From Clostridiales bacterium (GTDB taxonomy: Bacteria > Bacillota > Clostridia > Christensenellales > Pumilibacteraceae): DNA of 64,000 nt. The position numbers and the translations under genes were made by a program. Location of the stretch: positions 107,494-171,493 of the forward strand of contig DQGD01000001.1 of assembly GCA_003533505.1 (NCBI GenBank), written 5' to 3'. The notes beneath the pieces were generated by a model. It saw only the letters and a program-made list of their open reading frames with translations, was not told the origin of the DNA and made no database searches. Shown here piece by piece: positions 50,101 through 57,461 of the stretch; within the stretch, counting starts at the first letter, position 1, and every line of letters begins with the position of its first letter.

Positions 50101-52166
50101 TTGCGAACGTGCAGAGCATTCTCGAAAAGCTTGCGCCCACCATTCGGACGTTCGTTGACGATTTCGAGCCGAACGTCAAGCTCGACTTGGATTTAATGAC
50201 GACAATCGAAAAGCTTGTAAAGGCTATAGACGGCAAGACCGACGAGAGCGGCGTTACGCTGTCGCTGCCCGTCACGCTCGGCGATTCCGAAGCCGACGTT
50301 ACCATTCGCCTCGACGCAAGCGAAACGAGCGGCTACTCGCTCGGCGGCGTTAAGGTCATGCTCGGCGGCACGGTGATTATCGCGAAAATCGCAACCTCCG
50401 TCGCAAGCGCCCCTGCCGTGTTCGACGAGGTAGGCATGATTAAGCCCTACTCCGCGCTGAAAGCCGCGGGTTACGTCGACCTTAACGAGGTTATAGACAG
50501 CTTCGCGGACACGATTAACAATATCTGCACCGCGGAAAATCTGATAGTCGACCTCGGCAAGGGCTGCGAGGTTTCGCTCGGCGGCACGACGATTGCGCTC
50601 AGCGGCAACATTAAGGTCGCAGGCGTGAACAAGAAAACCAATAACGGCGTAATCAAGGTCAACGCGGACCTCGTTGTCACCATCACCAAAAACGGCTCGG
50701 CAAAGACCTACCGCATAATCGTGATTTACACCACTCCGCTGAAAAACGGCGATAAGGGGCTTCTCGACGGCGAAACTCCGCATTACTCCGAAGAAACGAC
50801 TACAGACGAGAACGGCAACGTGATTTCGTCCAAGCGCACCGTCATAAGACCCAACGCTTACTTCAAGCTCGACAGACTGAACGGCGACGGCTCTTCTACG
50901 AACGAGCCGGTAATCGGAACGTTCTCCACCGCGAACATTAAGGAAACCATGAACACGCTAAAGACGATTTACGACAATATGCCCGAGCTTCAGGGCGCGC
51001 TGTCGTTCGCCATTCCCGAAAGCAAAGACGGCAAGTTCCACATGCCCTCTATCGAGGACGTTGGTAAGCTCGTCGGCGGCTTGACTTTCGATAAGGACGG
51101 CAAATGTCTGAACGTTTCAATCAAGGTTTCCTCGCTTATTCACGACGAGGCGATGAGTGCAAAAATGAGCGAGCCCATAACGGTTTCCCTGCTTGCCGAC
51201 GCCGACGGCGATAAGTCCGCCACGCTCGGCGTAGTCGTGGGGCTTACCGTAAAGGGCGACAACGGAGCTAAGCCCACCACCGTCAAGCTCAACGGCGCGG
51301 CTAACACCGCCGAGGCGATTGACGACGGCGTGTTTACATACCGCACGGACGAAAACCCCGACAGGACGAGTGACTTCTCCTCTATCGACACTTTGCTCGG
51401 CGCGCTCGCCGCAACCTCGGCAAACGACCACTTCGAGCTCGACGGCACAATGAAGGTTCTGCTTTATAAGCCCGTTAAAATCGAATGCAAAATCGACGTT
51501 ATCAACAAAAAAACCTACGCTACGCTTAAGGTTACGAGAGAACATGTCGCTCTTGTTTCGCTGTGGCAGGACTATTCCGGAACAACTACCGTTTACTTCG
51601 ACGGCAGCACGGATACCGTATATATGAATTGCGACTATTATGAAGCAAAGGTAGTCGGCATACAGTATAAGGGTAAGCACAAGAACGTTAATTATAAGTT
51701 TACCAAGGAAGAGTTTACCTCGAAGCTCGCCGATATACTGCTGAAAAACATTCTGCCCATAAACGAAAGCTTCCTCGGCGACGGTGAGAAAGGCAACACC
51801 GAAACCAGCATCGAGAAAATCTTTACCAAGTACTCCTACGACAACAATAACAACTTCACAATCAATCTGAACGTAGGCGCGTTTACTTCAAACGTAATCA
51901 AGGACGTGAACATCGGCATAACCAAGGACGGTCAAACAGACATGCTGACAACCTTGAGGCTGTCTACTAAGATTCTGAGCGTAGTGAGCATTGAACTCGG
52001 GCATGATGAAAACGGCAAGTTCGTTTCGGGCGCAAGTCTTAAGTGCAATAGCTTCGGCTATAAGGAGCTCGACGATTACTCCAAGGTGGACGGACAAAAG
52101 GCAACCGCTTACAGCGCCGTAGTCAATTACCGAAACGGCAACAACAACTTCAGCGCCTACGCCTGA
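47109..52166 (+). CDS. Large repeat-built lipoprotein of unknown function (1685 residues)
   Basis: A secreted lipoprotein. Membrane segment KKQIISLLLIICTGIVATFW is followed by lipobox FLGC (Cys39), then an acidic Pro/Thr stalk. The start is TTG 47109, set by AAAGGAG; ATG 47127 is the alternative. The middle consists of about four related units of some 180-230 residues beginning near residues 373, 574, 751 and 978. Each carries a 'DTVYIKYADL / NTVYLEFGDL / DTVYVSALGI / KMVYAECGGA' strand, a helix ending in KKLAALI-like sequence, and a closing strand LVPLVSELIDDEGNI / IMPVTEIVSDELTI / LMPLVSELIDDDGNI. The pattern suggests repeated beta-sheet plus helix domains. No enzyme motif is seen. Function unknown. 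Confidence 0.85.
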   Translation: MKGFVRMPNTSRLLTKKQIISLLLIICTGIVATFWFLGCNKTSFENGSNNSLPGDEKTLPKPTDGTTPADHSPLDNYYIATGVLRDAGSFVGNTTGLSTSLGITQEIKAGRTVLGKDVFKESYSFGVKKVGMQFYVSGKSYVMRDTGKMSSLDSPDWSNSTPYKVSEETFVGKFGGKPLGICNYIVEDDTVLEGGKYLGLEEGLHAFRYDFDVSKATTKMLREMLTMSGMQSSFTRAAITVYMDSDWVVKKTTTDCEYVVTYGMVKPSCTESITEVFTALGEKTPLPLADVFSPYLDAEETELTNKEPTALDYIMSGFGAYMAGTPLVASVETSGLVSLKGAASLNIDINNLSNIKARVQIDELGYDDLKLNDVFVVYSDDTVYIKYADLRAKGTISDAKELVKKLAALIKKPTQDEASGGEASGGLLANLDASAILDSMTLTCEDGKATVGITIPLGDVTVNATLEFTDGDTVTFLSAAATICKADGSELLAATILPVESAEIPELEGKYYDLVPLVSELIDDEGNICLAASLEGITSTPITLNAKFNLASMRLDASGKLGSNPNDLKIRLESNTVYLEFGDLKASFNLDDVPVLKDKFGSLFASSESTETEEKPSTAEIVKSVLDTLAVKEENGKLTLSLTYDKLGVSLTLTESETAYGFGEVRATFGKLVLAATTCKPSDVKLITSDLKLFRDIMPVTEIVSDELTIELHALVNVNAGGFVLSDVPVDVYVDLNTLDVMAKATIFEKDIFVKYSGDTVYVSALGIRGKASKDDISSLVKKFTALLGKDKSSGDAISGILEALDLDSIIASLNAVAVTDGVKLGASMSVNGVDVALGVTLKDNGKDYRFGGIDATAIKDKETLVSAVVEPAASHVDFSALDTETLTFYDLMPLVSELIDDDGNIKLRLTIDTDIADSLGDAISGAISGAITDITDGKTEFVEADKKPISVLAAFNIRTKRLTANVLGIKLMLDLDTKMVYAECGGAKLLLDCGKDFANVQSILEKLAPTIRTFVDDFEPNVKLDLDLMTTIEKLVKAIDGKTDESGVTLSLPVTLGDSEADVTIRLDASETSGYSLGGVKVMLGGTVIIAKIATSVASAPAVFDEVGMIKPYSALKAAGYVDLNEVIDSFADTINNICTAENLIVDLGKGCEVSLGGTTIALSGNIKVAGVNKKTNNGVIKVNADLVVTITKNGSAKTYRIIVIYTTPLKNGDKGLLDGETPHYSEETTTDENGNVISSKRTVIRPNAYFKLDRLNGDGSSTNEPVIGTFSTANIKETMNTLKTIYDNMPELQGALSFAIPESKDGKFHMPSIEDVGKLVGGLTFDKDGKCLNVSIKVSSLIHDEAMSAKMSEPITVSLLADADGDKSATLGVVVGLTVKGDNGAKPTTVKLNGAANTAEAIDDGVFTYRTDENPDRTSDFSSIDTLLGALAATSANDHFELDGTMKVLLYKPVKIECKIDVINKKTYATLKVTREHVALVSLWQDYSGTTTVYFDGSTDTVYMNCDYYEAKVVGIQYKGKHKNVNYKFTKEEFTSKLADILLKNILPINESFLGDGEKGNTETSIEKIFTKYSYDNNNNFTINLNVGAFTSNVIKDVNIGITKDGQTDMLTTLRLSTKILSVVSIELGHDENGKFVSGASLKCNSFGYKELDDYSKVDGQKATAYSAVVNYRNGNNNFSAYA

Positions 52167-52195
52167 ACACCTAACTCAACCTAAGTCTTAAACGG

Positions 52196-52230
52196 AACGC
52201 CCGAGGAAAATTCTTTCCACGGGCGTTTTT
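52196..52230 (+). terminator. Terminator of the large lipoprotein gene
   Basis: Stem AACGCCCG / CGGGCGTT followed by TTTTTCGTTGTTTT, 30 bp after the stop codon. Confidence 0.85.
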
Positions 52231-52319
52231 CGTTGTTTTCAGAGTGAATTCGATTTATTTCCACACTATAATGCAATGCTAATTACCGTATATTTTCCCT
52301 GCCGCGCCGTCAAACCTGC

Positions 52320-52325
52320 TACAAT
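52320..52325 (+). promoter_or_regulatory. Extended -10 promoter of the small XRE gene
   Basis: TACAAT preceded by TGC gives an extended -10 element; no good -35 box. The -10 ends 6 bp before the GTG start codon. Confidence 0.45.
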
Positions 52326-52331
52326 CATAGC

Positions 52332-52538
52332 GTGAAAAGCTTCGGACAAAATCTTAAAAACCTGCGCGAGCAATGCGGCGTGAGTCAGCAGGAGCTTGCG
52401 GACAAAATCGGCACCACGCAGCCGCGAGTAAGCGAGTGGGAAAACGACAAGGTCGAGCCCACCCTGTACAACATTATCCGCATAGTGGACGCGCTGCGCG
52501 TTTCATTCGAGGATTTGACCGAGGACGTGACGGCATAG
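52332..52538 (+). CDS. Small XRE-family DNA-binding protein
   Basis: A 68-residue protein that is almost only a helix-turn-helix: FGQNLKNLREQCGVSQQELA, then DKIGTTQPRVSEWENDKVEP, the Cro/CI-type fold. It starts with GTG at 52332 and has no ribosome-binding site. A single HTH without sensor domain is typical of small repressors. It lies alone between two terminators, upstream of the cytidine deaminase gene. The targets are unknown. Confidence 0.85.
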   Translation: MKSFGQNLKNLREQCGVSQQELADKIGTTQPRVSEWENDKVEPTLYNIIRIVDALRVSFEDLTEDVTA

Positions 52539-52563
52539 TAAAATCATAAACGCAATCCAAAAC

Positions 52564-52605
52564 AACACCGATACGGCGGCGAGCTATCGCCCTGTCGGTG
52601 TTTTT
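52564..52605 (+). terminator. Terminator of the XRE gene
   Basis: Stem AACACCGA..GCG / CGC..TCGGTGTT followed by TTTTTGTTAT, about 25 bp after the stop. Confidence 0.85.
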
Positions 52606-52677
52606 GTTATGCCTGTCGGCTTGCATATTTTTCCGCAATATGGTAGAATAATCGTAATAAATAAGAGGCAGTGTCGT

Positions 52678-53070
52678 ATGCAGGAAATATGGAACAGGCT
52701 TTATAACGAAGCAAAACGTGCGCTTAATCCGCGCAAGGTGTCGGATATGGTGGAAGCCGGCGGCGTTGCCGCGGCTGTCGAGGCAGGCTCGGGCAAAATT
52801 TACGTCGGCGTGTGCGTGGACACTTCTTGCACGCTGGGAATTTGCGCCGAGCGAAACGCGATTTTCAATATGATTGCAAACGGCGAAAGCGTAATAAAAC
52901 GCGTTGTGACGATTTGCGGCGACGGCAAAGCCGGACCGCCGTGCGGAGCGTGCCGCGAGCTTATGACGCAAATCATGCCGCACGACTACAAGGGCATAGA
53001 AATTATGCTCGATTACAATTCGGGGCGCGTGGTAACGCTCGGCGAGCTCACGCCCGAGTGGTGGATTTAA
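52678..53070 (+). CDS. Cytidine deaminase-family protein
   Basis: A 130-residue zinc-dependent deaminase: zinc ligand Cys57 with catalytic Glu59 in CAERNAIF, and Cys89/Cys92 in PPCGACRELM. It is close in length to cytidine deaminase Cdd, but the spacing and the GKIYVGVCVDTSCTLGICAE stretch also fit the blasticidin-S-deaminase-like branch common in clostridia. The likely reaction is hydrolytic deamination of cytidine or a related nucleoside. The start at ATG 52678 has only a weak GAGG site upstream. Confidence 0.88.
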   Translation: MQEIWNRLYNEAKRALNPRKVSDMVEAGGVAAAVEAGSGKIYVGVCVDTSCTLGICAERNAIFNMIANGESVIKRVVTICGDGKAGPPCGACRELMTQIMPHDYKGIEIMLDYNSGRVVTLGELTPEWWI

Positions 53071-53115
53071 TTTTGTATCATGGTAGATTTATTTTGTATC
53101 TTAATGTCAAAACAA

Positions 53116-53148
53116 AACCCGAGGCTTACAAACAAGCTCTCGGGCTTT
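53116..53148. terminator. Bidirectional terminator between the deaminase and ABC permease genes
   Basis: Stem AACCCGAGgCTT / AAGCtCTCGGGCTT with one internal mismatch, between convergent genes. Confidence 0.7.
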
Positions 53149-53209
53149 AATTATTGCATTGTTTACGATTTTTTCTGTCGCACTACGGAAACAAAAGCAA
53201 ATCAACGCG

Positions 53210-54100
53210 TTATCTCGGTTTTTTGAGGATATTGATAAGGATATATGCGCCGATAAACAACACGGTCGAGCCGATAAGCACGCCGTACATTGCGCCCACG
53301 GAAACCGTGTGCCCGAAAAATTCGAGCGTGCAATCGAGCCCGGATTTGAGTCCGTCGATAAGCTCGACAGGCGCGCCGGTGGCGGCGAGCTCCCTCATTG
53401 CTCCGTTCAGCGCGTGCGTGCGAATGAGCGACGTGCCGTAGGTTCCGGGCAGAAACATGAGCACGTTTTGCAAGCCCGTGGCGAAGCTGGAAATGGGCAT
53501 ATACGCGCCGCAAACGAAGCCGTAGCCTGCCGACACAATTGTGCCCACAGCCGAAGCCTGACCCTGCGAGGACAGAAACACGTTGATGACGGATGAAATC
53601 GCGATGCCGAACGCCGTGAGCAAAATTACGTCGAGGATAATCAGCATTACGTCGCCGAAACTGAAATACCAGCCCGTGGCGGCAATGTAGATAAAGCACG
53701 CGGCGCAGGCGACGAAACTCACGATGAGCGTCGAGGCAAGCGACGCGGCAAAGTACGAAACGGCTACGGCGGACTTTTTGACGGGCGTTATCATCATGTC
53801 TTTTCTTGCGCCGTTCACCTTGTCGTTGACCATTAAAAGGTTCGAGCAAAACGCGACGGTAACGCAGCTGACCGCGAGCAGCGACGAAAACAGTTCGCCG
53901 CCCACTATGCCGTTTATCAGTTCGTCGGAAACGGGAAAGCCGTTCAGCGCGCTCGTCACGCTGTCGCGGTACACCGAAGCTAAAAACGTGGCGTACAGCA
54001 CGAGCAGGATGACGGGGGTGATGAGCGACACGAAAAACATGCCTTTGTCTTTGAAAAATACCTTTATGTTGCGCTTTGTCAGCGCGAGAAACGTTTTCAC
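53210..54100 (-). CDS. ABC-2 type exporter permease
   Basis: A 296-residue membrane protein of the ABC-2 family (DrrB/NodJ-like), with six hydrophobic segments; the first follows KVFFKDKGMFFVSLITPVIL, and LPGTYGTSLIRTHALNGAMR precedes the last. It forms the channel of an export pump with the ATPase gene upstream. The start overlaps the ATPase stop by 4 bp (ATGA). The cargo could be a drug, lipid or antibiotic; not known. Confidence 0.9.
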   Translation of the reverse strand: MKTFLALTKRNIKVFFKDKGMFFVSLITPVILLVLYATFLASVYRDSVTSALNGFPVSDELINGIVGGELFSSLLAVSCVTVAFCSNLLMVNDKVNGARKDMMITPVKKSAVAVSYFAASLASTLIVSFVACAACFIYIAATGWYFSFGDVMLIILDVILLTAFGIAISSVINVFLSSQGQASAVGTIVSAGYGFVCGAYMPISSFATGLQNVLMFLPGTYGTSLIRTHALNGAMRELAATGAPVELIDGLKSGLDCTLEFFGHTVSVGAMYGVLIGSTVLFIGAYILINILKKPR

Positions 54101-55008
54101 AGCGCGCCTCCTTCGGGCTTGGTACCGGTGACAGCCAAAAACACGTCGTCCATTTTGCCCTTGGTGATTTCAAAGTCGTCGAACAGTCCCGGGTGAGCCA
54201 CGATAAGGTCGCGCGCGGCAGCCGTGTCCTTGACCTCTATCCGCACCGCGTCCCTGATGCTCTCATACTTGAGCCCGAGTGCGGCAATCGCTTGTTCGTC
54301 CGCGTTATACACGGTAATAAAGTCGCCCGTATACTTGTTTTTTAGCTCGAGCGGCGTGCCCTGCGCCACGATTTTGCCGTGGTCCAGGATTACCACATGG
54401 TCGGCGTCGGCGGCTTCCTCCATGTAATGCGTGGTAAGGAACACCGTCATTCCGTCGCGCTTGCGGCAGTTGTCGATTACCTCCCACAGCGTTTTGCGCG
54501 TTTGCGGATCAAGCCCGGTGGTCGGCTCGTCGAGTATCAGTATTTCGGGCTTATGTATAAGCGCACGAGCCACGTCGATACGACGGCGTTGACCGCCGGA
54601 AAGTTTGCCTAGGGTTCGGTTGAAATAATCGCCGAAGCCGAGTAACTCTTCCAGCTCGGTTATGCGCTTTTTTGCCGCTTCGCCCGTGATGCCGTAAAGC
54701 GCAGCGCGCGCGAAAAGATTGTCCTTGACCGTAAGGCAACCGTCGAGCGCAGACGACTGAAATACTACGCCGATTTTCGCGGTTATCGCCGCCATATCCG
54801 TATCAACGTTCTTGCCGTCCAGAATTACCGTACCCGAATCCTTTGACTGCGTACCGCACATTATCGATATCGTCGTGGATTTGCCCGCGCCGTTTACGCC
54901 TAAAAACGCAAACAGCTCGCCGCGAGCCACCGTAAACGACAAGTCGTCCACAGCCCGAAGCTCGCCGAACGTCTTTACCAGATGGCTGATTTCTATTATG
55001 TTATCCAA
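54097..55008 (-). CDS. ABC exporter ATPase (DrrA/CcmA type)
   Basis: A 303-residue ATPase: Walker A GVNGAGKST, signature LSGGQRRRIDVARALI, Walker B ILILDEPTTGLDP, H-loop TTHYMEEAADADHV, then a C-terminal DrrA-like extension ending in GKMDDVFLAVTGTKPEGG. It starts with TTG at 55008, supported by GGAGAAAGG upstream. Drives the ABC-2 permease encoded directly downstream. A promoter with an overlapping palindrome lies upstream. Confidence 0.92.
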   Translation of the reverse strand: MDNIIEISHLVKTFGELRAVDDLSFTVARGELFAFLGVNGAGKSTTISIMCGTQSKDSGTVILDGKNVDTDMAAITAKIGVVFQSSALDGCLTVKDNLFARAALYGITGEAAKKRITELEELLGFGDYFNRTLGKLSGGQRRRIDVARALIHKPEILILDEPTTGLDPQTRKTLWEVIDNCRKRDGMTVFLTTHYMEEAADADHVVILDHGKIVAQGTPLELKNKYTGDFITVYNADEQAIAALGLKYESIRDAVRIEVKDTAAARDLIVAHPGLFDDFEITKGKMDDVFLAVTGTKPEGGAL

Positions 55009-55057
55009 GCCTTTCTCCTCTATTCAATGCGTATTGCGGCTTCGCGCCGCTTTGTGC

Positions 55058-55072
55058 ACTGTCTTAAACAGT
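55058..55072 (-). promoter_or_regulatory. Candidate operator palindrome at the ABC exporter promoter
   Basis: ACTGT-cttaa-ACAGT, a perfect 5-5-5 palindrome, overlaps the -10 box and the likely start of transcription. It looks like a repressor site; no regulator gene adjoins it. Confidence 0.5.
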
Positions 55073-55098
55073 ATAAGATAATTTCCTCACGTTGTCAA
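55070..55098 (-). promoter_or_regulatory. Promoter of the ABC exporter operon
   Basis: On the minus strand, a perfect TTGACA (55093-55098) and TATACT (55070-55075) with a 17-bp spacer. Confidence 0.78.
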
Positions 55099-55255
55099 CG
55101 TTTCACGGGTAATTTGTATAATCGGAGCTTATAATTTTGCTCACGGCAGTAATATGGAAATAACCGCTTCTTTCTCGCAGAATAACACAAGGTTTTATGC
55201 CTTCTAATCCTATTGTTATAGTGTTTTACACCGCACAAAGCGATAATACGGATTT

Positions 55256-55313
55256 GTATTCGCTCCATGCCGGGGATTCCACGCAAATACTTGTTCATTT
55301 GCTCTGAATGACA
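55256..55313 (+). repeat. Intergenic repeat, copy 1
   Basis: From GTATTCGCTCCATGCCGGGG to CTCTGAATGACA. Bases 55264-55313 match copy 2 at 47 of 50 positions; bases 55256-55282 match the inverted copy 3 with one mismatch. It contains the imperfect hairpin GCAAATACTTGTTCATTTGC. Confidence 0.85.
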
Positions 55314-55375
55314 TTTTGGACGGAGGGTACACGTCAGGATTTTCAATTAGGCTTTTACTAAGGTTAATTACTTGT

Positions 55376-55425
55376 TCCATGTCGGGGATTCCACGCAAAT
55401 GCTTGTGCATTTGCTCTGAATGACA
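55376..55425 (+). repeat. Intergenic repeat, copy 2
   Basis: A 50-bp direct copy of the element at 55264-55313 with three substitutions, two of which improve its internal hairpin GCAAATGC / GCATTTGC (paired change at both arms). Confidence 0.85.
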
Positions 55426-55593
55426 GGAAAAACGGAGGCTGCGCGTTAGATCTTAAAATCGAATGTGAAGTTTCCGTTTTACCTCGTAATTCGGAGCAAA
55501 GTCGTTAGGTTTTAAAATATAACGAGCAGTTCCCGTATCCAACGTCATTCAGAGGAGCATATACAAACCCGATAAGGGGTTGTATTATGCGAC

Positions 55594-55620
55594 GTGGAAT
55601 CCCCTGCATGGAGCGAATAC
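55594..55620 (-). repeat. Intergenic repeat, partial copy 3 (inverted)
   Basis: 27 bp in opposite orientation to copy 1, one mismatch, so that it could pair with copy 1 over about 300 bp. It is followed at 55630-55665 by CTGTCATTCAGG and GAGGAATCTGGCGAAGCG, similar to a dispersed repeat type common in bacterial intergenic DNA. Confidence 0.75.
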
Positions 55621-55943
55621 TTAGCCATACTGTCATTCAGGGGCTAGTCGAGGAATCTGGCGAAGCGTAAAAAATATTATTATACGCCTACGGCCGGATT
55701 CTAAGGATTAGTACTTTAAATGCTATCATTTCGGCATTTTTCGTCAAGCAGGTGACGACAGGAATTATGTGCTTTTACTACAATATAACAAAACCGCCGC
55801 GGCGTTACGCTGCGACGGCATCGTGCTTGATTATGCTTGTTTAAGTTGAGCCCCAGATAATGCCTTAACGGCGGCAAAGCGAATTCGCGACGCACGTTTC
55901 GCGCTTTACGCGAGCGCAACCATTTACAAGCGGATTACGGTGA

Positions 55944-56456
55944 TTAGACCAACTCGATGATAGCGGTTTCCGCGCTATCTCCGCGACGGGTTCCCATCTT
56001 GATGATGCGAGTGTAGCCGCCCTTCTGTCCTTTCTCGGCAGCGCGCTGAGCGTACTTGGGAGCGTACTCGTTGAACATCTTTTCGATGAGGGGGTGACGG
56101 ATATTCTCGGTGCGAGCAACGAAGTTAGCCTTCGTTTCGTTGTCCTGCTTCTGCTCCTGAAGGTCATAGACGTAAGCCATAATCTTGCGGCGAGCGGCAA
56201 GCTTTTTCGGACCGTCGTTTACGAGCTCGACTTTGATGTCCTGACCCTTGTCGTTCTTACGGGTTTCGATTTTCTTAACCGTATCGGTGTAGGTATTGAC
56301 GGCAACCGTGAGGAGTTTTTCGGCAATACGCGCGACTTCTTTCGCTCTAGCGTTGGTCGTTTCGATTTTACCGTTCCACAGCAGTTCCGACACCTGGTTT
56401 CTAAGCAGAGCCGTTCTCTGGTCGGTAGGTCTGCCCAATTTTCTTTGTAATGCCAT
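55944..56456 (-). CDS. rplQ: 50S ribosomal protein L17, long form
   Basis: A 170-residue L17. The ends match the family (ALQRKLGRPTDQRTALLRNQ and GGYTRIIKMGTRRGDSAETA), but two insertions of about 30 and 20 residues (roughly 53-82 and 97-116, rich in Lys, Glu, Gln and Asn) make it some 50 residues longer than the 112-120 residues of typical bacterial L17. Last gene of the alpha operon, 9 bp after rpoA. Confidence 0.95.
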   Translation of the reverse strand: MALQRKLGRPTDQRTALLRNQVSELLWNGKIETTNARAKEVARIAEKLLTVAVNTYTDTVKKIETRKNDKGQDIKVELVNDGPKKLAARRKIMAYVYDLQEQKQDNETKANFVARTENIRHPLIEKMFNEYAPKYAQRAAEKGQKGGYTRIIKMGTRRGDSAETAIIELV

Positions 56457-56465
56457 AATGTCCTC

Positions 56466-57419
56466 CTAATCTTCGTTGCTTCTCAAGTCAAGCCCGTAGC
56501 TGCGAAGCTTTGCGATAACCTCGTCCAGCGATTTTCTGCCCAGGTTCCTGACTTTAAGCATATCGTCTTCGCTTTTTTTCGTTAAATCCTCGACGGTATG
56601 GATACCTGCGCGCTTCAAGCAGTTGTAGCTGCGAACGGAAAGGTCCATTTCCTCGATACTCATTTCCAAAATCTTGGTGTGCTTGTCGCCTTCGTTGCTG
56701 ACGAGAATCGTCGTTCCGCTGAAAGTGTCGCTGAGGTCTACAAACAATCTGATGTGCTCGCAGATTGCCTTAGCCGCCAGACTGACTACTTCCTTTGCGG
56801 AAAGCGACCCGTCGGTCTTCACCTCGAGAGTGAGCTTGTCATAGTCGATGCTCTGTCCGACGCGAGTGGACTCGACGCTATAGCTTGCCGCCTTCACGGG
56901 GGTGAAGATAGAATCGATGGGGATATACCCTATCGGCTTGGACGAATCCTTGTTGTTCGCCGCGACGACGTAACCTCTGCCGCAGCCCACGGACATTTCC
57001 ATATTGAGTACGCCGCCCTCGTCGAGAGTGCAGATGTACATGTCGGGGTTGAGAATGGTGATTTCGGGGTCGCGCTCGATGTCCGCCGCGGTGACTACGC
57101 CGGGCGTCTTTCTCTCGATTTTAAGAGTCTTTTTCAGCGATTTGTCGGCATACTCGGCTTTCAGATTTAGCCCTTTCAGGTTGAGTATGATTTCCGCGAC
57201 GTCCTCTTTGACGCCGGGAATCGTGGAGAATTCGTGAGAGATGCCCTCGATATTGATGCCCACCACAGCTGTACCGGGAAGAGCCGACAGGAGCACGCGT
57301 CTCAAAGCGTTTCCGAGCGTAATTCCGTAACCGCGCTCGAGGGGTTCTACGACGAACTTGCCCGACCTGTTATCGGCACTTTCCTCCAGAGTGATTCTAG
57401 GCGTTTCGATTTCCATCAT
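56466..57419 (-). CDS. rpoA: RNA polymerase alpha subunit
   Basis: A 317-residue alpha subunit. The N-terminal dimerisation domain has [20 protein letters not shown] and the C-terminal domain has [20 protein letters not shown] and [20 protein letters not shown], which contact promoter UP elements and activators. Normal length and place between rpsD and rplQ. Confidence 0.98.
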   Translation of the reverse strand: MMEIETPRITLEESADNRSGKFVVEPLERGYGITLGNALRRVLLSALPGTAVVGINIEGISHEFSTIPGVKEDVAEIILNLKGLNLKAEYADKSLKKTLKIERKTPGVVTAADIERDPEITILNPDMYICTLDEGGVLNMEMSVGCGRGYVVAANNKDSSKPIGYIPIDSIFTPVKAASYSVESTRVGQSIDYDKLTLEVKTDGSLSAKEVVSLAAKAICEHIRLFVDLSDTFSGTTILVSNEGDKHTKILEMSIEEMDLSVRSYNCLKRAGIHTVEDLTKKSEDDMLKVRNLGRKSLDEVIAKLRSYGLDLRSNED

Positions 57420-57461
57420 ATTTAATTATCTCCTTGTCTGAATTGCTGAAAAGCAACCTGA

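Larger units (their letters stand above)
55009..55943. other. 935-bp intergenic region with repeats
   Basis: No gene is supported; short open frames here are made of repeat copies. It contains the ABC exporter promoter and operator candidate, two direct copies and one inverted copy of an intergenic repeat, several GTCATTCAG-type strings and, next to rplQ, a GCGGCGTTACGCTGC imperfect hairpin (about 55800-55818). Confidence 0.7.

Noticed and set aside
55095..55410. Short overlapping frames repeating FRANEQ...RGIPGME-type peptides
   Set aside because: They are translations of the 50-bp intergenic repeat copies and lack ribosome-binding sites. Not genes.
55256..55620. Possible CRISPR array
   Set aside because: Only two direct copies, unequal to known repeat lengths, with no regular spacers and no cas genes.
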